From Congeria kusceri (lineage: Eukaryota > Mollusca > Bivalvia > Myida > Dreissenidae), in the NCBI GenBank assembly GCA_027627225.1, contig CM051028.1, forward strand, positions 21,716,201-21,780,200: DNA of 64,000 nt. The letters run 5' to 3'. Within the stretch, counting starts at the first letter, position 1, and the number at the start of each line of letters is the position of its first letter. Positions 47,970 to 62,200 of the stretch are shown in pieces. The position numbers and the translations under genes are program-made. The notes under the pieces were generated by a model, which did not search any database, had not been told where the DNA came from, and was given only the letters and a program-made list of their open reading frames with translations.

Positions 47970-50400
47970 AAAGTTAAATAAGTCCATGTCGTTGAATGTA
48001 TTAAAATAAGTCCAGAAGCTTCCTTGGCAATCGCGAAATAAACTATGTTATATCCTAACAATATGTATTCATACCGATAAATCAAATGGTCTATGTATTT
48101 ATAATAGTCGAGTGTACATACTTGAACATTAAACCGTTCCCTAATAAACATTATTAGCATTAGCTTGCTACAAGGAGTAGACAGTCTCTGAACAGCAAGC
48201 ACCTATTATTAACTGTAATCATAGAAACCTGGTACCTTTATATTCTCAGTCTGACACTATTTTATTAATTAATTTAATTGTGCTGTTATCCATTATTTCC
48301 ATGCATACGAATTACAAATAACTGAACAGCATCTACACTGTTTTTGTGTTTATTTCGTTACTTTGATTTTGACTTACACTGTGTTATATGAAATAAAAAG
48401 CCTTCTGTGATGCGCAGATGATTTGAAGTGTATGTGTTTGTTCGTGGATCATATAATTATGTGTTCTTGGTTTCGGAAAATGAACGATATTTTTGGTACG
48501 GTAAACGTCAGGATGCATTTTGTAACTGCGGGTCCCCTAGTATCATAAAAAAGTAAGGTACAGATCGACATATATGCGCAAACATGCAGGTAATATAGCA
48601 AAATATGTGTAATTAATTTAGAACTTAAACTTACTGCATACGTAGGTATATTGTCCATAATTATTTAATTTTCACAAACGCTTTATCAACGTATAACCAC
48701 TATAACACTGATAAAGGAAATAAGAGAACTTGACATTTACTTCCTTTCGATATTAGTATATTTTATCTAACCGCTTCAATGCCTGCACGCCGACCTTGAA
48801 ATTGTGCATGGCTGCGTGCAAAATTATCAGCAACGGATCTAAATATTCAATTTAAACAACGATAAATAGACGCAAATAGACGCAGCGAACTATTTATTAT
48901 CAATATGTGTTTACTTTGATTCCGAGCCAACTTTTTTTTAATTAAACATGCATTTGAGTGCCGCAACGCAGACGCAAGATGTGTTAACAAAGTTTATGAC
49001 ACTGTTATTTGCTAAACTAAAAGTGTAATAATTCTTTGTTATTGGTATTGACATGTTGAAGATTATACTGCATTAGAAATACAATGCTAAGCAAGTTATT
49101 ATTATATTTGTTAAAGTTTGAATATTGTTTCAAATGTATATCGGATTTTACCCAAGCATAAGACGAATTTCGTGTAAAAAAGGTACAAATAACGTTACAG
49201 TGTCACCCTAAACGAAGCTTATTATTCATGTCCTAAATTATTTCGGGATGACTAACTGGTTTAGTTGCATTTTGACTCGACCACTACTTGATCAATATCT
49301 GACAAGTTTCTGATCAAAAGTTTGAGCAAGACTTTAAACACGATCGCCAGAAGAGGTCGTGTGTGATCAATCTAACCTTGCTTAATTTGATTGTCCAAAC
49401 GCAAAAGATTGAGAAAAATAATGCGAGGTGATCGGAACTAATTTAAGTTCAAATGTAGAAACTTTTTTTATTGCTCGCGATATTACAAACTACCAATCAT
49501 AACCAAATAGACGTGTACGCGATTGCAAATCGATCACATTTCAACAGTTCTAAATATGCTCGAGTCGATTCCGAGTAGAGATCAATCTTGATCGAGTGTC
49601 CCGGATATTTATCTGGTAACAAAAAATGTAGAATCAAGACGGCTGAACGGTTTTATTTTAAATGTGTTTGTGTTTTAAATAAGAGCATAATTTTAATGTT
49701 GTTATACACTTAGGAAATGGTGATATCGATATAACATAATCAAGATACAAACATAGTAACAGGGTTAATTTTTTAACGTAATAAACAAATATAAATGTAA
49801 AAGCTAAAAAAATTAGCCTATTTTAAAAACTCTTCACTCCAAACACTTTGACTAACTTCTGTTTAGATCAGTGTACTATTTGTGTACGGTCACATTACAC
49901 TAAATAAATAAGTCATGTAGGACTGTACTCTCTAAATAAATGAACAAGTTTAACAAGACACGTTTTTAGGTTTAGACTTGCTTTGATATTCTTTTTTTTG
50001 GAGGTGTTGGTAGGGTAAGTATTGGTATGCACTAATAAATCACTGGTATGTATTAAGATTAGAGACTACAGTATGACACATGCGCTGAGGCGGGTTACAT
50101 TCAACTAGAAAGTAGCCGGTAAAACGATGGTGACAAAACAGTCAACTTTGTTTAGTGTCGAGTTCTTTCTTACATATTACACGGCAAACCCTTGTTATTG
50201 CTTAAATCTATTCAGCTTAGAATGCTCTTTAAGAAAAGGTATGGTTATGACGGTCTCTATGTGCAAAATGTAGCATATAGTTTTGGTTAAAGTTATCGCT
50301 TTTACCTTAAATTACATAAGGATTGGAATTAGTATATTGTAACCTTATTATTGATACCATTTTAACTTTTTGTATAATTACGTTAAATGCACTTCTCTAA
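47970..50400. other. No gene seen
   Basis: AT-rich DNA. The part 49260-49620 is rich in gatc and ctcgac words, like the subterminal part of the 5379-7722 element, but no ends are visible. Confidence 0.4.
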
Positions 50401-50412
50401 CACCTGATTTCA

Positions 50413-51098
50413 TGATTTCTTCATTCTACGGTTGTTATCTCAATTTCAATTGCTGCGTATACTTTAAGGGAAAGAAAAGACGATTCTCTCATGGATGATG
50501 GGCAACTCGACAACAGACTCATGCACAATTCACGGAGAGCCTTGAGGTTAAATTTCTCTGGAAAATGCAATAATCCGCAGCAATAACCACATGCACTTGG
50601 TATTCGGATGCATGTGAAAATCTAAATAACCCAATACCAACGGATTAAGCCGGTATATATTAAAAGTGAAAATAGCGCCGACTTGTAAAATGTGCATATT
50701 ATTTAATTTAATAACACGCCAGCATTACAATTTACATATCAGTTAAATTAATATAGGTAGCATTGCACTGTGTTTAAACAGAATCGATTCTAAGTGTTTA
50801 TTCAATCACAAATCTAAATTAATACTATAATTATCATACCAGTAAGTAGTCCCTTTATATCTGGGTAAATGCAACTCAGAAACCATAGAAGCGGTTCCAG
50901 TTCCTTACCAGGCAAAGTAATTTCGCGTTGATTCTTCTCCTTGAACTCATCCTGGAACATTGCTCGCAAAGCTGGAGTGGCCATGGACAGCACAGCTTTG
51001 ATCACAGGGATAGGAACGTCTTTAACAATCAATGTTACATCAGCCAGACCGTGTGCTTCACAGAACACGCTGACATATATATTTGTGCTTAATGCCAT
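50413..51098 (-). pseudogene. BTB-BACK gene, copy 5 (exon 2 decayed)
   Basis: Exon 1 (51098-50840, 259 bp, the same length as in copy 1) is open: MALSTNIYVSVFCEA, GLADVTLIVKDVPIPVIKAV, TPALRAMFQDEFKEKN, FLSCIYPDIKG, donor ttactg|gtatga. An acceptor (caaatttcag) stands 3 bp before the ATG, so a 5' untranslated exon is likely. Exon 2 is only a relic (about 50625-50413): SEYQV, then after a deletion and frameshift CGYCCGLLHFPEKFNLKALR, ELCMSLLSSCPSSMRESSFL, IEIEITTVE and a TGA. The C-terminal half is absent. A BTB-only product is conceivable, but the locus reads as a pseudogene. Confidence 0.8.
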
Positions 51099-51099
51099 T

Positions 51100-53075
51100 G
51101 TCTGAAATTTGATAAGAATGCGGCTATTTGAATAGTTACAAACCACAATGATGTGGTCCTACTGTTTAAAAGAGGACTTTGCATGCGCAGACCAAATGAA
51201 AATCATGGCCAGGGCGATAGACTTCATCCAATGAGCACTAGACATATACCAATCGTATTTTTAATGAATTGTAATTACTCAGAAACTGTTTTTAACCATA
51301 CGCATTATTTTATCTTTAATCTTTTATCTTAGCAATGATATAAGGTCAATGAATGTGTGGTATTTTATATAAAAGGAACCTGTCAGGTATTCAATGCGGT
51401 TGTAGGTTACAGATCGCATTTGCAGTGATGTTTGAGTTTAATGAATTGTAAAGAAAAATAATATATCCAAGTGATATTTCCGTATGTATGTGTCACAACA
51501 TTGGTCACATTGTTGTCCTAAACAGATATATTGTGAGTTTGCCGCCCATTGTTGTAAAGAGACCCTTAACAGGTTCGACCTATATAATATACGCCCGCGG
51601 CCACGGCCTGATATGATTTTGTATTGCGTGAGGTGTTTAATGGACACTGGCCACATGCTGAATGCATTACGTAGATTAATTACAGAAATTCACGAGAGAA
51701 GTAAATGAACTGGTGTTTGTTGATCTCGTGCATACTCGTGTTGCATATACTCCCATTGTAAACCACAACATGTACATTTAACATTTGCCGCAAACAAACG
51801 TGCGCGAAAACCGGTGACGCTATTCATAACATGAAATCGAACAAGATACACAAAGCAACCGCCGAAAGAAAATCAGTACTCTTGTAAGGATTGTCAACAT
51901 AGTTCAACACTAAAGTTCATACATGTATGTGTATCAAATGAAGTATTTACCTTAAGTTTACTTTGTCTTTTTCATTACTATAGATACACGATTTCTTAAT
52001 TGATAAAGCCTGGTACACTAAGATACTATTTCCGTATGATGTTGAATTGTTTAAAGTTAATATAAATAAATAACATAATCTAGGTTTAGTTACATATTAA
52101 CATTACCATAAGGTCGATGTAGTTTACAATTTTGTATTTACCCGGAGTGTTAACAAACATTCAGCAAATAAGTACTGTTAAACCATTTAGATATTATGTT
52201 TACAAAATCGCACTTTGGCAATGTTTCAGACACGTAATAACATGCTTGATTTAAAATATCAAATTAAACAAATTGCGGCACAACAAGTTTTTGTTGTTTT
52301 TCTCTATTATTTTATCATATTTCCCATAATCTATATGCATGGTATTCATTACATTTTGTACAAGATTAATTTTGTGCTAGAATGACGTAATTCCAGTGAT
52401 GTACCAGTTGTGTACGGCACAAGCGCATTTATAACAAAACTGAGTTAAACATTCTTTACTCATTCAAAAGAATCTAACATTTTAAAAATGTTCAAATTCA
52501 ACTGACGTCATGTCCGTTGCTGAAATTAACTTCATAATTAGTTTTGGCCCAGTAATTGAACATCACAAATGAAACATGCTGAAAAACTTACATTTGTTCA
52601 AGTTGTTTTCTCTTCCGAAAAAGTAGGCATCGATCTACTCTCCTGACATGCAAAGTCAAACACAGTGTGTACATGCACACCTATAGAACAAATATCTGTG
52701 TTGGAGTATTAATTGTTAACGTTTTCCAGTGATTGCTATTCTTCCCATACAATGTGGCATTTATGAAGGGCGAATGCAGCGCATGGCCCATTTTTATCTG
52801 ATTTAAAGCAAGGCATAAGTTTGTTTGAGTAATGAAATTGCATCTGTGTGCTGCATTTTTGTGAAAATTGGATTTATTTATATAAACAGTAATATTTTAT
52901 TTAAAAAAATTAATTTTAAGATACCAACAAAATAAATAAATGGAAAAAAAAGCAGTCGGGGGAAAGCAAGATCAATTTCAGAGTTACTGAGATTGTTTTC
53001 TAAAACAATTAAGCTGATTGAATGGTACGCGCGACTTAGACATATTTTAAATCGACATCCTGTTAAATCTTGAAC
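51100..53075. other. No supported gene
   Basis: 5' flank of BTB copy 5. Overlapping frames at 51438-51708 on both strands have no family features. Otherwise AT-rich DNA. Confidence 0.4.
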
Positions 53076-53079
53076 TTAC

Positions 53080-53440
53080 CCACAATCACTATCATGCACT
53101 CCTAAGCAAAATTTCACCATTAGATATACCTGAATGAAGTTTCATCACAATACCTTAATTCATTCCCAAGTTATTGAGGTTGAAACCATTATCAATTTTA
53201 GTCATGGCGACCTTGACCCACCACTTCTTTGTCATCCAAAGCGACATCAGGTATTTACCTAGTTTTTTCTATATCTCGAAGGGTATCTTTCATGTTTTGG
53301 ACTTGCTTATTGTGACAGAATGTGTCATTTACCAGGTGTCATTGCTTGATCTACAGGTACTTCTAGTTGCCTGCAATTGGAAGTATTGCGTACTCATTGC
53401 ACGTTTAATAGAAGACTTGTAAAGCCGGGGCAAGAACTTC
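53080..53440. repeat. Possible dispersed-repeat remnant
   Basis: Words such as gaatgaagtttcatcacaat, attcccaagttattgaggttg and ggcgaccttgaccc resemble the molluscan dispersed repeats at 27590 and 32465 in style. No internal copy is visible, so this is weak. Confidence 0.3.
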
Positions 53441-53444
53441 TGTT

Positions 53445-54760
53445 ATCACGTATTGATTACAATCGATACTAAATTCATCAGCAGTTATATGAGAGTGAAT
53501 GAGGTCCATTCTTACTTTGATGTTGTTCGTCTTTTGATTTTTCACTTAAAGATCGTCAATTACAGTTCGTACTTTGATTGCGTCATATAATTTGCAATTA
53601 AAAACTTAGCATCGTATTGAAACACTTCAAGTCTTTACACGCCAGGTTAGAAATCTTTATTTCATTTCCATCCTATATACTGTGCTTCCGCATAGCCTCC
53701 TTTCCGGATTCTAAATTAAATCCAATATTAACGCCAAGCTCAACAACCTTTTTGGCTGTCGAATTTTTCGGATGCAAAATGGAGACTTTCGAACGCATTT
53801 TGGATTGTTCGCCATTTTTAACAGTATTTTAGTCATATCACGTCGGTCAGTTAACCTACTCACACTTTTCCTGGTCAAGCTTAGCCGATCTAAGAAGATT
53901 ACCAATACTTTATGCATTTCGACTGTACAGATCAATAATCACGCTCTACCCATATCAAATGTTCCTAACATTCTGCTATTTCAAAAATATGCAATGCAAA
54001 ATACCCCCTGTATACTTAGAGTGATAAGTAACAAAATGTTGATATTCAAGACAGACTTAATTCATTTTTTTACTTTAAAATGTTATTATAAACGATATAT
54101 TTAGATGAATGCCATTTCAAAAATACACTAACGTACAATTTGGACAGATAATGAACAGTTTGTGGTTAAACTTTGGTTTAATCAAAAGTTTCATTTTAGC
54201 TTTAAACTTGACATCAGCACCATAACTATGTATTGACACCACAAACTTGTGCCTCGCGACCATAACATTTTCCAAAACGAACATTTAACTTAATACCCTA
54301 CCAAACGTGCCAATTTGTGTGTAGCCGTTGATGGAAATTCTTTTAGCAATTATGTGTGTAGATCGAAAACTTGCTAAAATGTAACAAAATCGTTGAAATT
54401 TGCAAAAAAATATTTAAGTTTTCTTTGTCAATATTGAAGCAGTCAACGTTTCGAAAGTTCTACAGGATACAATTTCGTAATTTCCCTAAGATTATGTAAC
54501 TAGAGTAAAGCATATACATATTTGTTTCGAATAGCATTCTCCGATTTTTTTTAAAATCATCGCTCACAAGTTTCTAATAAGCAAAAATACAGAGTCGTAC
54601 TCACCGCTAACGTCCATTTCTTGATATTGACAGAAGAACGGTAGCTGCATTGCAACATGTTCTACACAACGCTCGCGTAATGGTCGCAATGATTCCACGG
54701 TGTGAATATATGATGACAAACTGGAAAGTGTATTTTTATTCGTTCAGACTGCTTTTCCTC
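53445..54760. other. No gene seen
   Basis: Frames at 53617-54104 lack motifs. AT-rich flank of the Harbinger element. Confidence 0.4.
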
Positions 54761-54763
54761 TTA

Positions 54764-57700
54764 AGCCCCTGTCACACTGCGAGCGTACAGAGTGAGCTAA
54801 TATAAAAATTAAAAATATATAAACGTAAACGCTGTTATTCGCTACAAAAATTCCATGATTTTGAGAGCGAATGAAACAATCTTTTCGAGTTGAAACATCC
54901 ATCGCGTTTGAAATTGATTGAATAGCGAATAAGAAGCATTTAAGTAGCGTACGAAATCATATGAGAAGCGAATGTAGTGCGTTGGCATTTTGATAACGAT
55001 AAAGGTTGTAGCGAATAAGGAGCGAATGCGAGCTAATAGTAGCGAATGGATAGCGTATGCGTTGCGTTTGTGTTGCGAATGCGTTGCGTATGGGTAGCGA
55101 TCGGAGCGAAAGCGTAGCGCATACGTAGCCATTGTGCCTTGTTTTGAGTACCGCGTCCGATCGCGGCGAATAACACGCGGCACGGCACCCTCAACCTCAG
55201 TACCAGTAGTCGTCACAGCCACCGTACCACCCACAGCATCAATATCAGCAACAGTACCCGCCATAACGACAGAGACCCACTGACACCGCAACCGCCACCG
55301 CCGCCTCCATCTCCACTGGAATTTTAACTGCACTGTTGTTGTCCTCCGACATGACCCTGTTTTTCTCTGGAATATCAGGCATGGATACAACCGTGTCGGT
55401 GAAGACCCCATATCGTGTGATCATCTAATCGTGGTCTCAGCACATCTACAACCCTGAGCGGATTCACCTCCCCATTGTCTAACACCCACAAATGATCCAA
55501 GGTTGTGGTACAGGACGACCAGGGCTTACATCCATACACTGCATAGCATGCATTACTTTCATCAACTTGATGCTATTTTATGTACATGTTGTTTTGTTTC
55601 CATACAAATGTGTTGCGTTGTTTATTATGAATCAGGTGTACAAAACAGTACAGTATTGTACGTTTTTTTCTTGTTTACAGTCCAAGTGTCTTGCTGTAGA
55701 ATGTTTATATCATGTTATATATTTAATTAGATTTTTCATAACTTGTAAACTTTACATTGTTTTCACTGTGCCCTTAGCACTTAACCATAATAATATAGAA
55801 AGGTGGCCCATGTTGTTGTGTGTCTGTTACCAGTTTTGTTGAGTTTGATACAGGTTGAAAGCAATCGCATTCCTACCTGTCTGCAGCTCCACCCAACAAA
55901 ACAGGTAACACACACACCAATATGGGACACCCATCCATTTTATTCATTTATGTTTTTAAATATGTATATGTATGTACGATAGACTTATAAAATTATATGT
56001 TTTATTCCAACATGATTGCCACAGTTGACTGGCGTAAAGTGTCAGAAGTCAGCTTATATAAGCATTTTGAAAATAAACATATGTTTAACTTATTATCTAA
56101 TGCACATGATAATTATTTAATAGTAAGTGTTGTTCCAACATAGTTGTATCCATCTGGCTTCTGTTGTTAGTCGGCTGCCACAAGCTTCTTGAAAATAAAC
56201 ATTTATTCAAATAAATCTCTAGTACAGAGAGAATATTTACTAATATTTATTATGACAATCACATGTCATTATTACAACTAATAATTCAAATAATAAATAC
56301 ACACTTTATTTAACAGTACACATGTTCATACAATAGAAAAATAACTAAATACTAATATGTGTGTAATGGGTCAATCAAAATAATACATATGAACAGTATT
56401 GTGTGTAATCCACGTGAGATTTCTCCGTAATCTACATGTAAATCATGCTATCTTGCCGGGGCACGGATCCTGCAGGGGAGTTGCGCCATTGCTTGATGAG
56501 GTTTCGCTGCAGCTTGCCTTCTCTTAAAGCTCGGTTAGGTGCCCGCACTTCTACGGAATACACCAAGTTCTGGTCCTGCCTCCAAGCACCAGGCACCACG
56601 TTGCCATTTGGGGCATCCCTGTCTATTAGTTGGTGCTGCAGGACTTGGTACCTTGTCCGCATGAGATTGTGAAGCAGCATTCCGGCCTTGACGATGAGCT
56701 TTACTGTATCTGATGGGTGCTGCATGGTGCTGAGGAGGACTGGACACGGTTCGCTAGGACACCGAAGGCATTTTCAACCACCCTTCTTGCTCGAGATAAA
56801 CGGTAGTGGAAAATACGTTCGTCTCTACTCATCCTTTTAGTGCTGTATGGTTTCATGAGGAACGTTTTGAGGGAGAAGGCGTCGTCCCCGATAATGAAGT
56901 ACGGTACATCTTGAATGTGGCCAGCCAGCTATATCGCCGTTTTTGAGTCCTTCCCTCAGATCGATAGCGTTATTTATCTGAGCATCGGAGCTGGACCCTA
57001 CTCCGGCGAAATTGGCCCACATGAAACAGTAGTCAGCGTCAACCATAGCAAATAGGATGGCACTGAAGAACCCCTTGTAGTTATGGTAGATTGAGCCAGA
57101 CTTTAGGGGTGCTTTACACGCTACGTGTTTGCCACCAATGGCACCCACGCTGTGGGGAAAGTTCCATTTCCGGTACCATTTATATCCGAGTTCTCTCCAT
57201 CCTACTTCGGTAGTGGGACACGTCAACAGCTCATCCAGGTATTCGTCTACAATGGCTTGGCAGACCTCATGGATCACAATGGAGATGGTGTTGTGTGGGA
57301 CCCTCCAAGCAAACTTCACATCAGCATACCTTACCCCCGAGGCTAAGTTGCGAAGGGTAAGTTCCAACTTCAAACCTGGTTCCAGGTCGTCCTCGGTGTC
57401 AGTCTCTGCAGCAGCTCATCAAACATAGCTGGGGTCATGCGGAGGAAGTTGTGAAAAGAGGTGGGATCTTCTCTCCTGAGCTCCACCATGAGTTGATCGA
57501 ACACACCAAGCTGGGGTCTTATTAGGATCCATGGCCTCACACAATTGTCACGCTGCCTCCTTCTTAGCCTTCTTCTCCTCACCGTGAGTCGGACATCCAG
57601 AATCTGCAGATTGCGCTGATTCATAATTAAAGCAAGCAGGAGGTCTCTTCTGGGTGGATCTTCCATGGTGACTATAGTTTTAGATGTGTACTAAGTGTAG

Positions 57701-58194
57701 GCTGGATTAGCAATGGAGGTATCCAGAGGATGCTTGTTCTTGTATACTCTAAAGCTGCAAGTGCATTACTCGGTCGGAACACAATCGGAACACAATCGCT
57801 TTAATCGCAATTCAAACGATACGCAATAGCTTTTTTGTCGCTTCTTCGTCGAGACTCACCCGCTCCCTATACGCTAGGTAAGGGTATCACCGTATGTGGA
57901 GCGTACAAGAAACGGTTGAGAAGCGCACGCGGCGAACACCGAACGACCGAGGAGCGAATGAATGCGATTGAGTAGCGTTTATTTAATCGCTCGCATTATT
58001 TTGGTCAGTCTAAAATTTTGCGAGCGAGTACCATCGAATAACGACGAACAGGAATGCACGAGAAACGCATTGATGCGAATGCCGAACGAGTGAGAAGCGA
58101 TAAGTGCGAACGAGTAGCGATACAAAATATTTTGGTCATTTTTTCATACGCTTTGCATTCGCAATGGCTTATTCGCTGCAGTGTGACAAGGCCT
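54764..58194 (-). mobile_element. PIF/Harbinger transposon, near full length
   Basis: Terminal inverted repeats of 17 bp: agcccctgtcacactgc at 54764 and, inverted, aggccttgtcacactgc ending 58194. TTA trinucleotides flank both ends (54761-54763, 58195-58197), the 3-bp duplication expected for PIF/Harbinger. Subterminal zones 54840-55110 and 57770-58180 are packed with gcgaat, agcgaatg and tagcgt words, mostly in opposite orientation, likely transposase-binding sites. The transposase is at 57666-56432. A GC-rich minus stretch at 55411-55140 (acidic or Thr-rich, with GTEVEGAVPRVIRRDRTRYS) may be the start of the accessory DNA-binding protein. Confidence 0.88.
56432..57666 (-). pseudogene. PIF/Harbinger (HARBI1-like) transposase, frameshifted
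   Basis: Starts with ATG (MEDPPRRDLLLALIMNQRNL). The N-terminal helices include QLGVFDQLMVELRREDPTSF and HNFLRMTPAMFDELLQRLTP. After a frameshift near 57375: KLELTLRNLASGVRYADVKF, WRVPHNTISIVI, WNFPHSVGAIGGKHVACKAP, AMVDADYCFMWANFAG. After a second shift near 56925: [30 protein letters not shown]. After a third near 56745: MLLHNLMRTRYQVLQHQL, GAWRQ and the C terminus SPAGSVPRQDSMIYM. The motif usually read GAIDGKH has Gly in place of the first catalytic Asp; the second Asp (VDADY) and the Glu (RRVVENAFG) remain. The protein cannot be made; otherwise length fits the family. Confidence 0.88.
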
Positions 58195-58199
58195 TTAAG

Positions 58200-58950
58200 A
58201 TCGTGCATACTCTTTTTAAAGAAAATGGACTTTGGATTTGATATCTCTAATCAAAGATACGGGGTTATTGTTCTTGGTCGGCTAAAATCAGATGATATTG
58301 TATTCTCAACGTTAGCGACTGCCAATCAGGCAAACTTTCGTTTTTGAACATAGTCGTTGAAACTTTTTTTTTCATTCAGAATAAGCATCGATATTACTGC
58401 AATTATCAATTTTAAGCTGCAAAACTTTTATCGGTTTTGTTGTTGTTGTAGTTATTGTAAGATAATCTAAGATAAGAAAGATTTTATTTTAAGTCGGCAA
58501 GACAGACAACAATGCAACATATGTAAGCTCGCATGAGCTTTTTATCCGACTAAGAATTACAAACATGTGTAAAATATAGTGTAAGAGACATAATACAAAT
58601 ATTTCACACATAGTAATATTGGTTCAAAATAAATATGTACATATTTTTTTAAAGATGGCATCTTCTAATTTAAAACAAAATAAAAATGCCAAAAATGCAT
58701 TAAAACAGAGGTGGGCTGGGGTCGGGGTCAGTGGAAAATCAGAAAAAAGATATGACAAGAAAAGACCAGATTCAGACAATGATTGTCATTTGACTGCCTG
58801 TTTTGCTCGGAATCTACACGTATGAAAAGTAATGGTCTACGGTCTATAACGATAGGTAGAGTGCGAACGACGGGAGCCCGAATATTAGTAAACTTCGTTG
58901 ACGCCGTGTTTTAGAAATGGAAACTCATATCTTGGGTAATTAAGATCGGT
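58200..58950. other. No gene seen
   Basis: AT-rich DNA right of the Harbinger element; a GC-richer patch near 58705-58735 (ggtgggctggggtcggggtc) has no explanation. Confidence 0.4.
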
Positions 58951-58954
58951 ACTG

Positions 58955-59285
58955 TGCGCAACATTTATTGCCTTCAAAACTGCCTGACCTACGGGATGAT
59001 ACCCTGCAGACAATATACGCTGCCTTTGTCTACGCTATTCCTCAAAAATGTGAGACATTCAAGTCAGAAATTGCTAGACGGAGAGTCAGATGGAGCATGA
59101 GTGACAGGATCCTTCAGACTCCAAGACACCCTTCAGCAATCGTGCAAGGACCTGTTTCCTTGCATTTGTACCTTCATTTGAGTCTTTTGACCATGTCACC
59201 GATGTCGGCCACAACTATTTGCGATCAACAATTACGTCTGACAGGCTGTCGTCGTTAGCCCTGATTCATGTACACCCATAGGTAC
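58955..59285 (+). pseudogene. hAT-superfamily transposase C-terminal fossil
   Basis: Plus-strand pieces in shifting frames: TFKSEIARRRVRWSM, then LLTMSPMSATTI (matches the LLTMPVxxATxERSFS region of hAT dimerisation domains, with the ERSFS part lost), then NYLRSTITSDRLSSLALIHV and a stop. The last piece is the characteristic hATC end. No ends of the element were found. Confidence 0.6.
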
Positions 59286-59289
59286 TTCC

Positions 59290-62200
59290 AACTAGACCTT
59301 TTCTGATTGCGGTTTTCTCAAAAATGACAAATCGCATGGGTTTCAAATTTCGCACAGCTACTTCATACACAATTTCCAATACAGGTAAGATAAAAATTGA
59401 ACGGTTCAGTTATCATTTATACTTCCTCGTGCTCTTGGGTGTCAAAACTTATAATTGCAAATGTAGAAATTCGATGCAGTTTATAATTAACGTGTTTAAT
59501 AATGACACTTAAACCAAAAAAAACATTAATCATCAATTATGTCATGCATAACACAATCCCACAATGAAGAATAGATGTTTCCAAAAATGTAAATCATGTG
59601 TAAATTATTCTGCAATTGTATCCAATCATTGTACTTGAATATCACGTGATTAACTTTTAACCTATTTTACACAAAGAACCACGTTGTAATTTTCTAATAT
59701 GTTTGTGATATTTGATTAATGTAAATTAATCCGTTAAAAATAGTTAGGGAGGAGTTGAACATGTTAGTGGCAAAACATGGAAAGCGCGCCATTGGTATAT
59801 AAGAGGCTGCATTCTACGTACTTAGGTAAGGAGTAATTATTATAAGATAAATTGTCTCTTTATTTAGATTGAAATTTATTTAATCATTATTTTTTTACAA
59901 TTTTAAATCAAAATAAAAGAAAAATAACGAAAATATTTGCTCTTAATTTCTAACAGTAAAATAGCCCTTATTTCGTTTTTGCACTTTTTGCGAATTTTTG
60001 TTTTGACAGTAGGTTTTATTTTTGTGAAGTTCTGTATTGAAACGAAATTTTAGGTAAGAGAAATTAAATACATCGAAGTCTTAAATATTATTTTGTATTC
60101 TTCAAAAGTTTGGAGAAATTCGGGCTTAAAATACAAAAGTTATAGCTGATTAAGCAAAGGTCTAGTTAGAAGTGCCTATGGGTATACACATGGACATAGT
60201 CATCTATGTTGACAAAGTTATTAACCTGTTTGCATCATACAAATGCAGAATCGAGACTTCTAATTTGACTATACTACTCTTTATCCCTTGATATTAACAT
60301 AAACTTTGCCATACAATCAATTAAAATTGAATTTTTATTAAATCACGACCAAAAGGTTAAAATATGTTTACAAGATTAACTTCAATAAAAAAAAGTCTTA
60401 AAGGTGTTTTACTGAAGTGCAGGCGGCCCTTTAACCCACAGGATGTACTCGAGGGTCATAGCATTTGTATACGGCTAAAATGTATTGTATTGTTTAAGAA
60501 TCAAGGAAAATCAAATGTATATATTTAATATTTCAACAATTAATGTTAATGCAGAAAACAAATAAATCATCAAGCATAAAATGTACGGTAGGCACTCCGG
60601 TTTCTGCAGTGCGGTTTTAAGTAATAATTACAAAAAAAATAGTTACATATTTATGAACCCTGAACATGTTCAATTGCTGTCAATTTCTTGATACATTAAT
60701 TTTGGTAAATTGTAATGATATTTATTATCTAAGAAACATATTTATTTATTCAAAATATACGCCAAAACGCACCTCAGACACTCTAGGACGAAAACAATTC
60801 TGGGTGAGCATGCCCCCCCCCCCCCACCCCACCCCTAGATTTCGGCCTTCACATTTATTTAAACCAAGCTACGCCCCAGGCAATGCAACACTTAGAGCAT
60901 GTAGTAAGCATATAAACAGAAATGCTCGAATGAACTAAAGATATATAAGATATTTGTTTAATTCCGTGCAATATGGTATATTTCCTGAATGGTCATAGAA
61001 TCAATAGTTTCACGAATGGCGCAGCCACGAGTGAAAATATCTAGTTTATATGACCACAAGTGAAAAAAGTACGATCTTATACTGAATTAAACAAATTTTC
61101 TCTTTATTTCATGCGCTTCTGGACGATAAATAAAAAAAATGCGCGAGATATGCTAATTAAGCGTCAAAAGTTTGTGTATTATGACGTCATTAATATGATG
61201 TCATTTAATTCCAACATTGTCGCTCACTGTTGTGCTAGGAAAATAGTGCTTAACTTACTGCTTCGTTGTCGCCTTATAATATTTATATTGAATGTTGTTA
61301 CATGTTTTTTGTTGTTTAAAAAGGCCGCTGTTTACACTAACGATTAGGGTATTCACATACTTTTAAACAATAAAAATATAAACAAAGTTAAAATTAGATC
61401 TAGTTCCATATAACCCAGAGTGAAATGATCAAACATTGTCATTTCACTCATCTTGAGTGAAATGATCGAGTTATCATTCACTGGTATTCTCCACTCATTC
61501 GCCACATAGCATGAAATAAAAGATAATAATATAAATTCATAGTGGTAAAAAGGAATAACACATAAGACAAGACAACCTAAACTTACATCGATCGAAAAAT
61601 AATCGATAAAATTAGAGTCCGTCTTACACTGCAACATCAAGGGCATCCAACAAGCATAACAACTAAAATATTACAAATAGACATGAAGATAAGAGGATAA
61701 TATACCTTTATTTTTGGAAGAATGAGTAAGAATACATAAGACTACGCATGCTAATTAATACAAAACTATAACCACAATTTACATACATAGCAGTAAGATC
61801 AACATACAGGCATGGTCTAGCATTTTAAATTCATACACATGAATCTGGAGAAGGCAAGTATTTAAATTAAGACATGCATGTTCATTCGAAGGTAATATAA
61901 AATATCAACACAAGCATTTGATTATAATTTGACATGGTCATGTTTTGAACTAAAACAAAATCATATATACATAGCAAGCAGGTTTGTTTGTATGTTATTA
62001 TGGAAGTCCAATTTACCTATACAGTACCAGCATTTATTTTTATTTTACTCATGTGAAATTAGGCGTTTATTATGATCAACAAGAACTTACGTACATGCTC
62101 TTTTGAATGACAGGCATTAAGAATGACACTGCAGTCTGCTAAGAGTTTTTAAAACAAAAATATTATCTTTAAATAAAGACAATAACAAAGGAACTTCATA

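Noticed and set aside
54842..55411. 189-residue frame as a host gene
   Set aside because: Lies in the subterminal repeats of the Harbinger element; only the first part has plausible composition and it may belong to the element's accessory protein.
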